A DNA stretch of 64,000 bases from Nocardia yamanashiensis NBRC 100130 (GTDB lineage Bacteria; Actinomycetota; Actinomycetes; Mycobacteriales; Mycobacteriaceae): the NCBI RefSeq assembly GCF_001613325.1, contig NZ_BDCD01000003.1, positions 1 to 64,000 on the forward strand. The letters run 5' to 3'. The notes beneath the pieces are model-generated. The model was not told the DNA's origin and searched no databases. It was given only the letters and a program-made list of their open reading frames with translations. Positions 37,600-46,824 of the stretch are shown here, one piece after another. The first letter of the stretch is position 1. Each line of letters starts with the position of its first letter. The position numbers were made by a program, and so were the translations under genes.

Positions 37600-38409
37600 C
37601 TATCGCGCGTGCACCGCGGCCAGCCGGGCCGCGCGGATGGCGTTCCACAGTGGGCGCAACAGCGTCTCCTGGGCAGCGGCCGCGCTCGCCGACGTGGGCG
37701 CCGAGGCCGGTTCGCGCTCGGCGACGGTCAAGATGGCGGCCACCTGATCGGCGGAATCGAGAATGCGGCGGGCGCGCAACGGCATCGACTCGGGGTAGGC
37801 GTGGCGGGTGTGGCCCTCCAACTCGGCCTCGATCAGGTCGCGGGGCGGAATGCCGCCGGTGTCCATACCGGTGGTGTGCAGTTGCATGAGCGCGTCGGCG
37901 GCATCGCGCACCGCTTGGCGCATCGAATACTCGGCCTCGCCGAGCGGCATATCGGGTTCGGAGGTCATCGGAATGGGCGTGGCGTACACGGTCCAGCGCA
38001 GCGCCTCGTCCTCGGTCCACACCGGTACCAGTCCGGTGCCCAGGGTGCCGGGCGCTCCGAGTAGCAGGCCCTCGCCGGCTTCGGTTGCGGCGGCGGCGAA
38101 TTCGGACCCGGTCGGCAAGCCGCGCACATCCCCGGGCACCGGCAGCACCAGCCGCAGCTCGGCCCCGGGCGCGGCGGTGGCCTCGCGAATCAGCTTGAGC
38201 AGCACCATGATCCCCGCGCCCGGGCCCGCGTCGGTCTCGTCGTGCGCGGCCCAGGGTAGCCCGGTGTGCCCGCCGGTCACCGGGTCGCCGGCCGCGACGC
38301 TCTGCCGCGGCGCCCAGGTGCGCAGGGCGTCGAGCAGGTCGTCGGGGGCGCTGCAGCCGGCCAGCCAGGACCCGGCCCACACCGTCAGCGTCGTACTCGG
38401 TGAGCTCAT
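37600..38409 (-). CDS. Conserved hypothetical protein (probable Rv1486c counterpart)
   Basis: A 269-residue protein, soluble and Ala-rich. It has LTVWAGSWLAGCSAPDDLLDALRTWAPRQSVAAGD at the start, LRLVLPVPGDVRGLPTGSEFAAAATEAGEGLLLG in the middle and a helical C-terminus. Its mid-region resembles what is recalled of M. tuberculosis Rv1486c, which lies between hemH and Rv1487, also on the opposite strand. That placement relative to nfeD supports the call, but it is not proven. No catalytic motif is seen. ATG 38409. Confidence 0.65.
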   Translation of the reverse strand: MSSPSTTLTVWAGSWLAGCSAPDDLLDALRTWAPRQSVAAGDPVTGGHTGLPWAAHDETDAGPGAGIMVLLKLIREATAAPGAELRLVLPVPGDVRGLPTGSEFAAAATEAGEGLLLGAPGTLGTGLVPVWTEDEALRWTVYATPIPMTSEPDMPLGEAEYSMRQAVRDAADALMQLHTTGMDTGGIPPRDLIEAELEGHTRHAYPESMPLRARRILDSADQVAAILTVAEREPASAPTSASAAAAQETLLRPLWNAIRAARLAAVHAR

Positions 38410-38668
38410 CCCAACAGAATAACTGGGGGACAACTGGGGCACGGGGCGGAAATCGATCAACCGTTCGACCACTGCGGGTCGTGCTCGGGGACAAGGGATC
38501 TGAGGGTCGGGTGTGTCAAGTCTGAGGATCTGGACTGAATGTGTTCCGGAATTGGGCTCTCGGTCGAAACGGTGTCGGACTCGTCAGTAATGTCGGGTGC
38601 GGGCGGTGGCCGTCGGCGGTTGGACGGGTCGCGGTTCGGTGTTGTCGGTTCGGACGAAGAGGCTTTGG

Positions 38669-40867
38669 ATGTTCGCGTGGTGGGGTGGTGTGGTCTACCG
38701 GCTGCGGTTCGGGGTGCTCGGGGTGGTGGTGGCCGGGCTGCTGGCCTTGGGGGCCTACAGCGTCGGGGTGGCCGATCGGCTGACCGCGGGCGGGCTCGAG
38801 GATCCGCGGGCGGAGTCCTCGCAGGCGGCGCGGCTCGCCGATCAGGCGTTCGGGCGCAATCACGATGTGGACGTGGCGGTGCTCTACACCGCGCCGGAAG
38901 GCAAGACGGTCGACGATCCCGAGTTCAGCCGGAAGGTCATCGACAATCTGAACCGGCTGCCGCGGGAGTATCCGGAGCAGATCGCGGGGATCAACGCGGC
39001 CTACTGGCGAACCGATACCGGGAAGATCAGCGGGGCCAAGGCGGCGACCAAGGATCGCAAACAGGCCATCGCGCTGATCGCGATTCGCGGCGATACCGAC
39101 ACCGACATGGTGCGGAACTATCGGAAAGTCAAGGACGTCTTCTTCATTCCGGGCGTGGACGTGCAGGTCAGCGGTCTGCAGCCGATCGCGGGGACGCTCA
39201 ATGACACCATGGCCGACGACCTGCACCGGATGGAGCTGATCGCGCTGCCGGCGGTGGCGGTGCTGTTGTTCTTCATCTTCGGCGGGGTGGTCGCGGCGGC
39301 GCTGCCGTTGGCGATCGGCGGGCTGACCATGCTCGGCGCGCTCGGAATCGTGCGCGTGCTCACCGATTTCATCGAGGTCAACAGTTTCGTGTCCTCGGTG
39401 GTGACCATGATCGGGCTGGGGCTGGCCATCGATTACGGGCTGTTCATCGTGAGCCGGTTCCGGGAGGAGCTGGCCGCGGGCTACGACACCCGCGCGGCCG
39501 TGCGGCGCACCGTCATGACCGCGGGCCGGACCGTGGTGTTCTCCGCGACCATGATCATCGCGAGTCTCGGCGGCATGCTGCTGTTCCCGCAGGGCTTCCT
39601 GAAATCCATGGCGTACGGGGCGATTACGACCGTCTCGCTGGCCGCGCTGACCGCCGTCACCATCCTGCCGGCCGCACTGGGCATTCTCGGCAAGCGGGTG
39701 GACGCGCTGGGGCTGGAGCGATTCCGCCGGACCAAGACCGCCGAGGAGATCGAGAACGGATTCTGGGGCCGCTCCACCGCCTGGGTGATGCGGCATCCGC
39801 TGAAGATCGGCGTCTCGCTGTCGATCATCCTGCTGCTGCTCATCCTGCCGGTGAAGAACCTGGTCTTCGGCGGGTTCAGCGAAAAGTACCTGCCCCCGGA
39901 CAATTCCGTGCGCCTGGCCAAGGAACAGATCGACACCCTGTTCCCCGGCAATCGATCCGACCCCATCGAACTGATCTTCGTCTCCGCCGACAGCACGGCG
40001 GTGGGTGCGGCCTGGAAACAAGCCGATGCAGCGCCCGGCCTGGACACCCCGTTCGAGGTGCCGTCGCGCTCGATCAAGAACCCCGACGTCTATCGCACCA
40101 AAGCCACGGTCGCCGACGTCAACGAAGCCGGCGACACCATCGACTTCCTGCGGGCGATGGAACTCCCCGAGGGCACCACCATGCTCGTCGGCGGCCTGCC
40201 CGCCGTGCAGAAGGACAGCATCGACGCCCTGCTGGTCCGTATCCCGCTCATGGTGGTCCTGGTGCTGGCGCTCACCACCCTGCTCATGTTCCTGACCTTC
40301 GGCTCCCTGGTCCTGCCGATCAAGGCCGCCCTCATGAGCGCCCTCGGCCTCGGCTCCACCCTTGGCATCCTGACCTGGATCTTCCTCGACGGCCACGGCG
40401 CCACCCTGCTCAACTTCACGCCCCAACCCATCCAGGCCAACGTCCTGGTGCTGATCATCGCCATCATCTACGGCCTGTCCACCGACTACGAGGTCTTCCT
40501 CATCTCCCGCATGGTCGAAGCCCGCGCCGCCGGCGCCACCACCACCGAGGCCATCCGTACCGGCACCGCCCACACCGGCCGCATCATCACCGCCGCCGCT
40601 CTCATCCTGCTCGTGGTCACCGGCGCCTTCGCCTTCTCCGACCTGGTGATGATGCAGTACATCGCCTACGGCATGATCGCCGCCCTCTTCATCGACGCCA
40701 CCGTCCTGCGCATGCTCCTCGTCCCCGCCACCATGAAACTCCTCGGCGACGACTGCTGGTGGGCCCCCAAGTGGCTCAAACGAATCCAGCAGAAAATCGG
40801 CCTCGCCGAACCCGCCCTCACCCCAGACCACCCCACCCCGGACAAACCCGACCTCGTAAAGGTTTGA
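38669..40867 (+). CDS. MmpL3-type trehalose monomycolate transporter
   Basis: A 732-residue MMPL protein starting MFAWWGGVVYRLRF, close to the M. tuberculosis MmpL3 start. It shares long blocks with it: IDYGLFIVSRFREELAAGYDT, LLFPQGFLKS, SEKYLPPDN and the end DDCWWAPKWLKRIQQKIGL. The proton-relay pairs are Asp255/Tyr256 and Asp606/Tyr607. MmpL3 flips trehalose monomycolate across the inner membrane and is essential in mycobacteria. The cytoplasmic C-terminal tail is nearly absent here (~20 residues after KIGL). ATG 38669 has GACGAAGAGG upstream. Nocardia may carry paralogues, so it may not be the only MmpL3. Confidence 0.87.
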   Translation: MFAWWGGVVYRLRFGVLGVVVAGLLALGAYSVGVADRLTAGGLEDPRAESSQAARLADQAFGRNHDVDVAVLYTAPEGKTVDDPEFSRKVIDNLNRLPREYPEQIAGINAAYWRTDTGKISGAKAATKDRKQAIALIAIRGDTDTDMVRNYRKVKDVFFIPGVDVQVSGLQPIAGTLNDTMADDLHRMELIALPAVAVLLFFIFGGVVAAALPLAIGGLTMLGALGIVRVLTDFIEVNSFVSSVVTMIGLGLAIDYGLFIVSRFREELAAGYDTRAAVRRTVMTAGRTVVFSATMIIASLGGMLLFPQGFLKSMAYGAITTVSLAALTAVTILPAALGILGKRVDALGLERFRRTKTAEEIENGFWGRSTAWVMRHPLKIGVSLSIILLLLILPVKNLVFGGFSEKYLPPDNSVRLAKEQIDTLFPGNRSDPIELIFVSADSTAVGAAWKQADAAPGLDTPFEVPSRSIKNPDVYRTKATVADVNEAGDTIDFLRAMELPEGTTMLVGGLPAVQKDSIDALLVRIPLMVVLVLALTTLLMFLTFGSLVLPIKAALMSALGLGSTLGILTWIFLDGHGATLLNFTPQPIQANVLVLIIAIIYGLSTDYEVFLISRMVEARAAGATTTEAIRTGTAHTGRIITAAALILLVVTGAFAFSDLVMMQYIAYGMIAALFIDATVLRMLLVPATMKLLGDDCWWAPKWLKRIQQKIGLAEPALTPDHPTPDKPDLVKV

Positions 40868-40891
40868 CCGGCAACGGAATCGACGGCCGGG

Positions 40892-41716
40892 TTATTCGGG
40901 TTCGGTGACGAAGTCGATGAGGCGTTCCACCGCGCCGATGAGGGGGGTTTCGAGGTCGCGGTAGGAGGTGACGGCGTTGTAGACGCGGCGCCAGCCGTCT
41001 TGTGGTGTGCCCCAGCCCAATCGGCGGCAGATGCCGGTTTTCCATTCTTCGCCGCGGGGGACTTCGGGCCAGGCCTTGATGCCTACCGCGGCGGGGCGGA
41101 CGGCTTGCCAGACGTCGATGTAGGGGTGGCCGGTGACCAGGACGTGGGGGCCGAGGCCGGTGGTCAGGCCGGTTTCCTTGGAGCCGGTGACGAGGTGGTC
41201 CACCAGGACGCCGACGCGGCGGCCGGGGGCGGGGTGGAAGTCGGTGAGGCGGGTGGCGAGGTGGTCGAGGCCTTCGAGTTGTTCGACGACGACGCCCTCG
41301 ACGCGCAGGTCGTGGCCCCAGACGCGTTCGACGAGGGCGGCGTCGTGGATGCCTTCCACCCAGATGCGGCTGGCCTTGGCCACCTGGGCTTTGAGGCCCG
41401 CGACGCGCGTGGAGCCGGAGGCCGAGCGGGTGGGCTGCTGCTGGGGAGCGGCTTTGGGGCGCACCAGGGTGACCGGCTGGCCGTCGATGAGGAAGGCGGC
41501 TTCGCGGAGGGCGAAGAGGCGGACGCGGCCGGCGCGGTCCTCGAGTTTCACGAAATCGCCGTCGTAGGTGCGGTCGAAACCGACTACGGCGCCGCAGAAT
41601 CCGGTAGCGGCGTCCTCGGCGACCAGGTCGCGGTCCGCGACCACGGTGGGGACCTCGCGTTTGCGCGTCCTGGAATGCCCCGAGAAGATGTCGCCGTAAC
41701 CGTGCTGCCCGTTCAC
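40892..41716 (-). CDS. DUF3097 family protein
   Basis: A 274-residue protein. It carries the family blocks VAEDAATGFCGAVVGFDRTYDGDFVKLEDRAGRVRLF, FLIDGQPVTLVRP, WVEGIHDAALVERVWGHDLRVEGVVVEQLEGLDHL and VGVLVDHLVTGSKET. The E-GxHD and DHL segments recall a TOPRIM-like nucleic-acid fold. Function is unknown; it is conserved in actinobacteria. GTG 41716 is selected by similarity to the family N-terminus (GYGDIFSGHSR); no Shine-Dalgarno is visible. Convergent with the MmpL3-type gene. Confidence 0.88.
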   Translation of the reverse strand: MNGQHGYGDIFSGHSRTRKREVPTVVADRDLVAEDAATGFCGAVVGFDRTYDGDFVKLEDRAGRVRLFALREAAFLIDGQPVTLVRPKAAPQQQPTRSASGSTRVAGLKAQVAKASRIWVEGIHDAALVERVWGHDLRVEGVVVEQLEGLDHLATRLTDFHPAPGRRVGVLVDHLVTGSKETGLTTGLGPHVLVTGHPYIDVWQAVRPAAVGIKAWPEVPRGEEWKTGICRRLGWGTPQDGWRRVYNAVTSYRDLETPLIGAVERLIDFVTEPE

Positions 41717-41890
41717 GGGGGCGAGGGTACCGGGGCGGGCCGCGAAATGCGGTCGCGCCGCGCCCAATCGGGGCCCGAGTGTGGGGCACGCCGCAGCGGC
41801 CCGGGCGGATTGATCTGAAATGGGCGGTTCCGGCGGCAGGATGATCACGAAAAGCGGCCGCGAACGGGCCCGCCGACTAGTGTTGGGTGG

Positions 41891-42322
41891 GTGGCCGCAA
41901 TCGTTTGGCTGGTCGCGGGGATCCTCCTCGCGGCCGCGGAGATGCTCATCGGCGATCTCACGTTGCTCATGCTCGGGGGCGCCGCGCTGATCACGGCGGG
42001 GGTCAGCGGGCTGGCGGGGACTTCCGTGGTGGTGGACGCCGTGGTGTTCGGCGTCGCCGCGCTCGTGCTCATACTGCTGGTGCGCCCGTTCCTGTTGCGG
42101 CGCTTCGCGACTCCGCCCCCGCATCAGACCGGCGTCGCCGCGCTGCCGGGCAAGACCGCGAAGGTGCTGGAGGCGGTCGACGAGCACGGCGGCCGGGTGA
42201 AGGTGGACGGTGAGGTCTGGAGCGCACGGCCGTTCGACCCGTCGGAGACTTTCGAGGTGGGCGCGACCGTGTGCATCATGAAGATCGACGGCGCGACCGC
42301 CGTCGTCTGGAAAGGGCCGTAA
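41891..42322 (+). CDS. NfeD-like membrane protein (Rv1487 type)
   Basis: A 143-residue protein. Two to three membrane helices (~4-70) are followed by a soluble OB-fold NfeD domain (ALPGKTAKVLEAVDEHGGRVKVDGEVWSARPFDPSETFEVGATVCIMKIDGATAVVW). Short NfeD proteins pair with SPFH proteins to organise membrane domains, and the SPFH gene follows after 3 bases. It corresponds in order to M. tuberculosis Rv1487. GTG start at 41891. Confidence 0.92.
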   Translation: MAAIVWLVAGILLAAAEMLIGDLTLLMLGGAALITAGVSGLAGTSVVVDAVVFGVAALVLILLVRPFLLRRFATPPPHQTGVAALPGKTAKVLEAVDEHGGRVKVDGEVWSARPFDPSETFEVGATVCIMKIDGATAVVWKGP

Positions 42323-42325
42323 ATC

Positions 42326-43528
42326 ATGGCTGTACTCATAGTCGCCGCGGTATTGATCCTGCTGGTCGTGGTCGTGGTGTTCAAATCGGTGGCGCTGGTG
42401 CCGCAGGCCGAGGCCGCCGTCATCGAACGACTAGGGCGGTATTCGCGAACCGTGTCCGGGCAGTTGACGTTCCTGGTGCCGTTCGCGGACCGGGTGCGCG
42501 CCAAGGTGGACCTGCGCGAGCGGGTCGTCTCGTTCCCGCCGCAGCCGGTCATCACGCAGGACAACCTGACCGTGCAGATCGACTCGGTCGTCTACTTCCA
42601 GGTCACCAGCCCGCAGGCCGCGGTCTACGAGATCTCCAATTACATTGCGGCCGTGGAACAGCTGACCATCACCACGCTGCGCAATGTGGTCGGCGGCATG
42701 ACCCTGGAGGAAACCCTCACCTCCCGCGATCAGATCAACAGCCAGCTGCGCGGCGTGCTGGACGAGGCCACCGGGCGCTGGGGCCTGCGCGTGTCGCGCG
42801 TGGAACTGAAGGCCATCGATCCGCCCCCGTCGATCCAGGAATCGATGGAGAAGCAGATGAAGGCCGATCGCGAGAAGCGCGCCATGATCCTCACCGCGGA
42901 AGGCCAGCGCGAAGCCTCGATCAAGACCGCCGAAGGCCAGAAGCAGGCGCAGATCCTGGCCGCCGAAGGCTCCAAGCAGTCGGCCATTCTGTCGGCCGAA
43001 GGCGAACGCCAGTCCCGCATCCTGCGCGCCCAGGGTGAGCGGGCCGCCGCCTATCTGCAGGCGCAAGGTCAAGCCAAGGCCATCGAAAAGGTGTTCGCCG
43101 CAATCAAATCCGGCAAGCCGACCCCGGAACTGCTGGCCTACCAGTACATGCAGACGCTGCCGCTGGTCGCCAAGGGCGACGCCAACAAGGTGTGGCTGGT
43201 GCCGAGCGATTTCGGCAAGGCCCTGGAGGGTTTCGCCCAGAACTTCGCCACCAAGGGCGCCGACGGCGTCTTCCGCTACGAACCGGCCCCGGACACCGAG
43301 CCCGCCGAACGTCCCGAGGACGATTCCGACGAGGTCGCCGACTGGTTCGACACCGCCACCGATCCGGCCGCCGAACGCGCGGTGCGCGCCGCCGAAGCCG
43401 ATGCCCGCACCCCGGTGGAACCGACCGGCATCCCGCCCCGGCCGCGCCTGGAACAGCAACCGCCGCAACGGTATCGCCCGGATCCGGGTGATCCGCCCGC
43501 GCAGCCGCCGCGCCCGCTGGGCCGCTGA
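42326..43528 (+). CDS. SPFH/Band-7 (stomatin-like) protein (Rv1488 type)
   Basis: A 400-residue protein. It has an N-terminal membrane helix (3-20), an SPFH domain (AAVIERLGRYSRTVSGQLTFLVPF, VDLRERVVSFPPQPVITQDNLTVQIDSVVYF), then a long Ala/Glu/Gln coiled coil with repeated AEGxxxA units (~190-250) that drives oligomerisation, and a Pro-rich tail from ~300. It is a scaffold of lipid microdomains, paired with NfeD upstream. Equivalent to Rv1488. The tail after FRYEPAPDTEPAE is low-complexity and longer than the minimal family form. Confidence 0.92.
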   Translation: MAVLIVAAVLILLVVVVVFKSVALVPQAEAAVIERLGRYSRTVSGQLTFLVPFADRVRAKVDLRERVVSFPPQPVITQDNLTVQIDSVVYFQVTSPQAAVYEISNYIAAVEQLTITTLRNVVGGMTLEETLTSRDQINSQLRGVLDEATGRWGLRVSRVELKAIDPPPSIQESMEKQMKADREKRAMILTAEGQREASIKTAEGQKQAQILAAEGSKQSAILSAEGERQSRILRAQGERAAAYLQAQGQAKAIEKVFAAIKSGKPTPELLAYQYMQTLPLVAKGDANKVWLVPSDFGKALEGFAQNFATKGADGVFRYEPAPDTEPAERPEDDSDEVADWFDTATDPAAERAVRAAEADARTPVEPTGIPPRPRLEQQPPQRYRPDPGDPPAQPPRPLGR

Positions 43529-43537
43529 CGCCGACGC

Positions 43538-43564
43538 GCCCCTCGACCGCATCGATCGAGGGGC
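43538..43564. terminator. Bidirectional terminator hairpin
   Basis: GCCCCTCGA and TCGAGGGGC form a perfect 9-base stem between the SPFH gene and the convergent dioxygenase gene. Confidence 0.65.
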
Positions 43565-43580
43565 TCGCCGCTGTTCGGGG

Positions 43581-44519
43581 TCAGTTCGACGAACCCACGA
43601 ACCGTTCCCCGGCGATGGAGCGCGACTCCTGCCCGTCCACTCCGACCGGCACCTCACCCTCGAGCGTGGTGCGGTACAACACCCGGGTCACGTCCAGATG
43701 GTCCAGATCGCTGGGCGCGAGATGCGCGGTGGCGCGATTGTCCCAGAACGCGAGACTGCCCTGCTCCCAACGGAATCGCACCGTGTAGGCGGGATCGGAC
43801 AGCTCCGCGTACAGCAGCTCCAGCAGCGCGTCGCTCTGCCGCGGGCTCAATCCGATGATGCGGGTGGTGAACCCCGGATTCACGAACAGGACCCGTTCCC
43901 CGGTCACCGGATGCACCCGCACCACCGGATGCTCGGTCACCAGCGGCGCGGCCGCCACCCGCTTGGCGTAATCGCTCTCGGCGTCCCAGGCCGGCAGCTT
44001 CCCGCCGAACCGGTGCTCGGCCCGCAGCCCGTCCAGGAACGAGCGCAGCGATTCCGGCAGCCCGGCATAGGCCGCCGCCAGGTTGGTCCACTGGGTGTCG
44101 CCGCCGCGTTCGGGCGCGATCTCGGCCCGCAGCAGCGATGCCGCCGGGGGATTGATCAGCGGCGAGACATCGGTGTGCCAATGGTTGGTGTAGCTGAACT
44201 TCCGCTTGCCGAACCGCTTCTCGTACAGGCGGCTGTCCACGGCCAGGATCTCCGGGTACTCGGTGGGCGCGTCGTCGTCATAGGGATGCGACGGCGTGAC
44301 CGCGCCGAACCGCCGCGAGAACGCGATCTGCTCGGCGTGCCCGATCTGCTGATCGCGGAAGAACAGCACCTTGTATTCGTGCAGCGCCGCGGTGAGCTCG
44401 GCGATCTGCGCGTCGGTGAAGTCGGCGCGCAGATCGATACCGCGGATCTCCGCCCCGATATGCCCGGCCACGGGTGCGATGGTGAAAGTGCCGGTACGGT
44501 TTTCGGCCACAGTGGTCAT
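43581..44519 (-). CDS. TauD/AtsK-type Fe(II)/2-oxoglutarate dioxygenase
   Basis: A 312-residue protein. The iron triad is His115 and Asp117 in NHWHTDVS and His266 in NRATAHLAPSD; the co-substrate arginine lies in VTRVLYRTTLEG. AGHIGAEIRGIDL and VLFFRDQQIGHAEQIAFSRRFG are family N-terminal blocks. Members release sulfite from taurine or cleave alkyl sulfate esters; the sequence favours the broad AtsK/alkylsulfonate group, but the substrate is inferred. It is last in the sulfur operon, 33 bases after the monooxygenase. Confidence 0.9.
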   Translation of the reverse strand: MTTVAENRTGTFTIAPVAGHIGAEIRGIDLRADFTDAQIAELTAALHEYKVLFFRDQQIGHAEQIAFSRRFGAVTPSHPYDDDAPTEYPEILAVDSRLYEKRFGKRKFSYTNHWHTDVSPLINPPAASLLRAEIAPERGGDTQWTNLAAAYAGLPESLRSFLDGLRAEHRFGGKLPAWDAESDYAKRVAAAPLVTEHPVVRVHPVTGERVLFVNPGFTTRIIGLSPRQSDALLELLYAELSDPAYTVRFRWEQGSLAFWDNRATAHLAPSDLDHLDVTRVLYRTTLEGEVPVGVDGQESRSIAGERFVGSSN

Positions 44520-44552
44520 GATGAATTCCTCAGGGTTATCGGATGAATCGAT

Positions 44553-45902
44553 TCACGCGGTGGCCCGCGCGTCCTCCCGGGCGGCGAACTGGCTCTCGAC
44601 CGGTTCGAGCCCGTAATGCCCGCGCAGGGTGGTGGCGGTGTACTCGGTGCGGAACAGTCCGCGCTCCTGCAGGATCGGCACCACCCGGTCGACGAAGTCC
44701 TCGAGTCCGCCCGGCAGATACGGCGGCATGATGTTGAAGCCGTCGGCCGCGCCCTGCTCGTACCAGCTCTGCAGCTCGTCGGCGATCTGCTCGGGCGTGC
44801 CCGCGAAGGTGCGATGCCCGCGCCCGCCGCCGAGCTTGCCGATCAACTGCCGCACGGTGAGCTCCTCGCGCTCGGCCAGCTCCTTGACCAAGGTGAACCG
44901 GCTCTTGCCGCCTTCGATCTCGCTCTCGGCGGGCAGCGGCGGCAACGGCGCGTCGAGCGCGTGCTCGGTGAGATCCACACCCAGCAGCGAGGACAGCTGT
45001 TTGAGCGCGTAATCGGGGGAGATGAGGTCGGTGAACTCCTGCTCGAGCGCTCGCGCCTGTTCCTCGGTGTCGGCGATGAACGGCACCAGACCCGGCAGCA
45101 CCTTCAGCTCGTCGGCCGAGCGACCGTACTTGGCCAGCCGCGACTTCAGATCGCGGTAGAACGCCCGCCCCTCGTCGATACCGCGCTGCGCGGTGAACAC
45201 GGCCTCGGCGTAGCGGGCCGCGAATTCCTTGCCGCTCTCGGAGGATCCGGCCTGCACCAGCAGCGGCCGTCCCTGCGGGCCGCGCGGCGAGTTCAACGGC
45301 CCGCGCACCCGGAAGCGCTCACCTTGGTAATCGAGGGTGTGCACCTTGTCCGGGTCGGCGAAGATTCCAGCCTCTTCGTCGAGCACGATGGCCTCGGATT
45401 CCCAGCTGTCCCACAGCTGCACGGCCACGTCCACGAATTCCTGCGCCCGCTCGTAGCGGCGCGCGTGCTCGGGGATGACGTCGTAACCGAAATTGAACGC
45501 CTCGTCCTCGTTGCCGGAGGTGACGATGTTCCAGCCGGCCCGCCCGCCGCTGATGTGATCGAGCGAGGCGAACTTGCGGGCCAGATTGAACGGCTCGTTG
45601 TAGGTGGTGGACGCGGTGGCGATGAGCCCCACCCGTTCGGTGGCGGTGGCGATCGCCGACAGCAGCGTGACCGGCTCGAACACGGCGAGGGTATTGCGCT
45701 TGATGCGCGGCCCCACGGCCAGCCCGTCGGCGAAGAACACCGAATCCAGTTTGCCGCGCTCGGCGATGCGGCCCAGCTCCTGGAAGTGCTTCACATCCAG
45801 CACCCGGTGCGCCTCGGTGCGCGGATGCCGCCAGGCCGCCTCGTGGTGGCCGACGCCCATCAGGAAGGCATTGAGATGAAAAGGCTTGCGTGACTGCGAC
45901 AT
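44553..45902 (-). CDS. NtaA/SnaA/DszA-type FMN-dependent monooxygenase
   Basis: A 449-residue bacterial-luciferase-fold protein. It has HLNAFLMGVGHHEAAWRHP, FFADGLAVGP, TLLSAIATATERVGLIATASTTYNEPFNLARKFASLDHISGGRAGWNIVTSGNEDEAFNFG, and LVQAGSSESGKEFAARYAEAVFT, the blocks of the NtaA/SnaA/DszA family. Enzymes oxygenate sulfones, sulfonates, nitrilotriacetate or EDTA with reduced FMN from a separate reductase. The transporter neighbours suggest an organosulfur substrate. No flavin reductase gene is in the window. Confidence 0.91.
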   Translation of the reverse strand: MSQSRKPFHLNAFLMGVGHHEAAWRHPRTEAHRVLDVKHFQELGRIAERGKLDSVFFADGLAVGPRIKRNTLAVFEPVTLLSAIATATERVGLIATASTTYNEPFNLARKFASLDHISGGRAGWNIVTSGNEDEAFNFGYDVIPEHARRYERAQEFVDVAVQLWDSWESEAIVLDEEAGIFADPDKVHTLDYQGERFRVRGPLNSPRGPQGRPLLVQAGSSESGKEFAARYAEAVFTAQRGIDEGRAFYRDLKSRLAKYGRSADELKVLPGLVPFIADTEEQARALEQEFTDLISPDYALKQLSSLLGVDLTEHALDAPLPPLPAESEIEGGKSRFTLVKELAEREELTVRQLIGKLGGGRGHRTFAGTPEQIADELQSWYEQGAADGFNIMPPYLPGGLEDFVDRVVPILQERGLFRTEYTATTLRGHYGLEPVESQFAAREDARATA

Positions 45903-45930
45903 ACGAATTGTCCTTCGGGAAGTTCGGGGA

Positions 45931-46824
45931 TCAGGACTGGACGCGCCAGCGGGAGAGTCGCCGCTCGATTGCGACCAGCAGCCCGTTGAAGCTCAGCCCG
46001 ACCAGGGAGATGGCCACGATGCCCGCGTACATGTCGGGAATCTGGAAGTTCTGCTGCGCGGCGGTGATCAGATAGCCCAGACCCGCACGCGCACCGACCA
46101 TTTCGGCCGCGATGAGCACCAGGATGGACGCCGAGGCCGCCATGCGGATACCGGTGAAGATGCTCGGCACCGCGGCCGGCAGCACCACCTTGCGGAACAG
46201 CGGCAGCGGCGAGAACCCCAGCGACACCGCCGATTTCACCAGCAGCGGGTCCACGGTCCGCACCCCGGTGATGGTGTTGAGCAGGATCGGGAAGAAGCTG
46301 GCGTACACCACCAGGGCGATCTTGGAGGTCTCGCCGATGCCCAGGATGAGCACGAACACCGGCAGCAGCGCCAGCGCCGCGGTATTGCGGAACAGTTCGA
46401 GAATCGGGCTCAGGAACTCCGCGACCGGCCGATACCAGGCGATGGCCACACCCACCGGAACCGCCGTGCTCAATGCGATGGCGAACCCGGCCAGCGACCG
46501 GCCGAGGCTGGCGGACACGTGCTCCTGCAGCTGGCCGGTGCGGATCAGCTCGAGCCCGGCGTCGAGCACCGCGCTGAACGGCGGCAGGAATACCTCGTCC
46601 ACCAGTCCGAGCCGGGGCGCGGCCTCCCACAGCGCCAGGAACAGGGCGATGACCAGCGTCGGTTTGACGATTCGCCAGCCCAGCCGGGCGGTCGTGCGGG
46701 CGATTCGCGCGGCCGGTGAGCCGGCGGCCGCACTGGTCCGGGTCGCCGGTTCGACCGCGGGCGCAGCGGTGTCGGTGACCGGCGGGGCGGTGGTGACCGG
46801 TCCGAGAGCGATGGCACTAGACAT
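45931..46824 (-). CDS. ABC transporter permease (SsuC-like)
   Basis: A 297-residue protein. It has a Ala/Thr-rich cytoplasmic N-terminus of ~45 residues, then about six membrane helices, with the EAA loop around VKSAVSLGFSPLPLFRKVVLPAAVPSIFTGIRMAASASI. This is the BPD_transp_1 permease of the sulfonate/nitrate/taurine family. The ATG at 46824 overlaps the ATPase stop by 8 bases, indicating coupling. It should form a homodimer in the inner membrane with SsuB. Confidence 0.92.
   Translation of the reverse strand: MSSAIALGPVTTAPPVTDTAAPAVEPATRTSAAAGSPAARIARTTARLGWRIVKPTLVIALFLALWEAAPRLGLVDEVFLPPFSAVLDAGLELIRTGQLQEHVSASLGRSLAGFAIALSTAVPVGVAIAWYRPVAEFLSPILELFRNTAALALLPVFVLILGIGETSKIALVVYASFFPILLNTITGVRTVDPLLVKSAVSLGFSPLPLFRKVVLPAAVPSIFTGIRMAASASILVLIAAEMVGARAGLGYLITAAQQNFQIPDMYAGIVAISLVGLSFNGLLVAIERRLSRWRVQS

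Noticed and set aside
38516..40831. 771-codon open frame antisense to the MmpL3-type gene, rich in His, Gly and Glu.
   Set aside because: The plus strand encodes a clear MMPL protein; the opposite frame has only low-complexity composition.
43035..44546. 503-codon plus-strand frame spanning the end of the SPFH gene and the dioxygenase.
   Set aside because: It crosses two real genes and a terminator, and encodes Pro/Arg-rich sequence.
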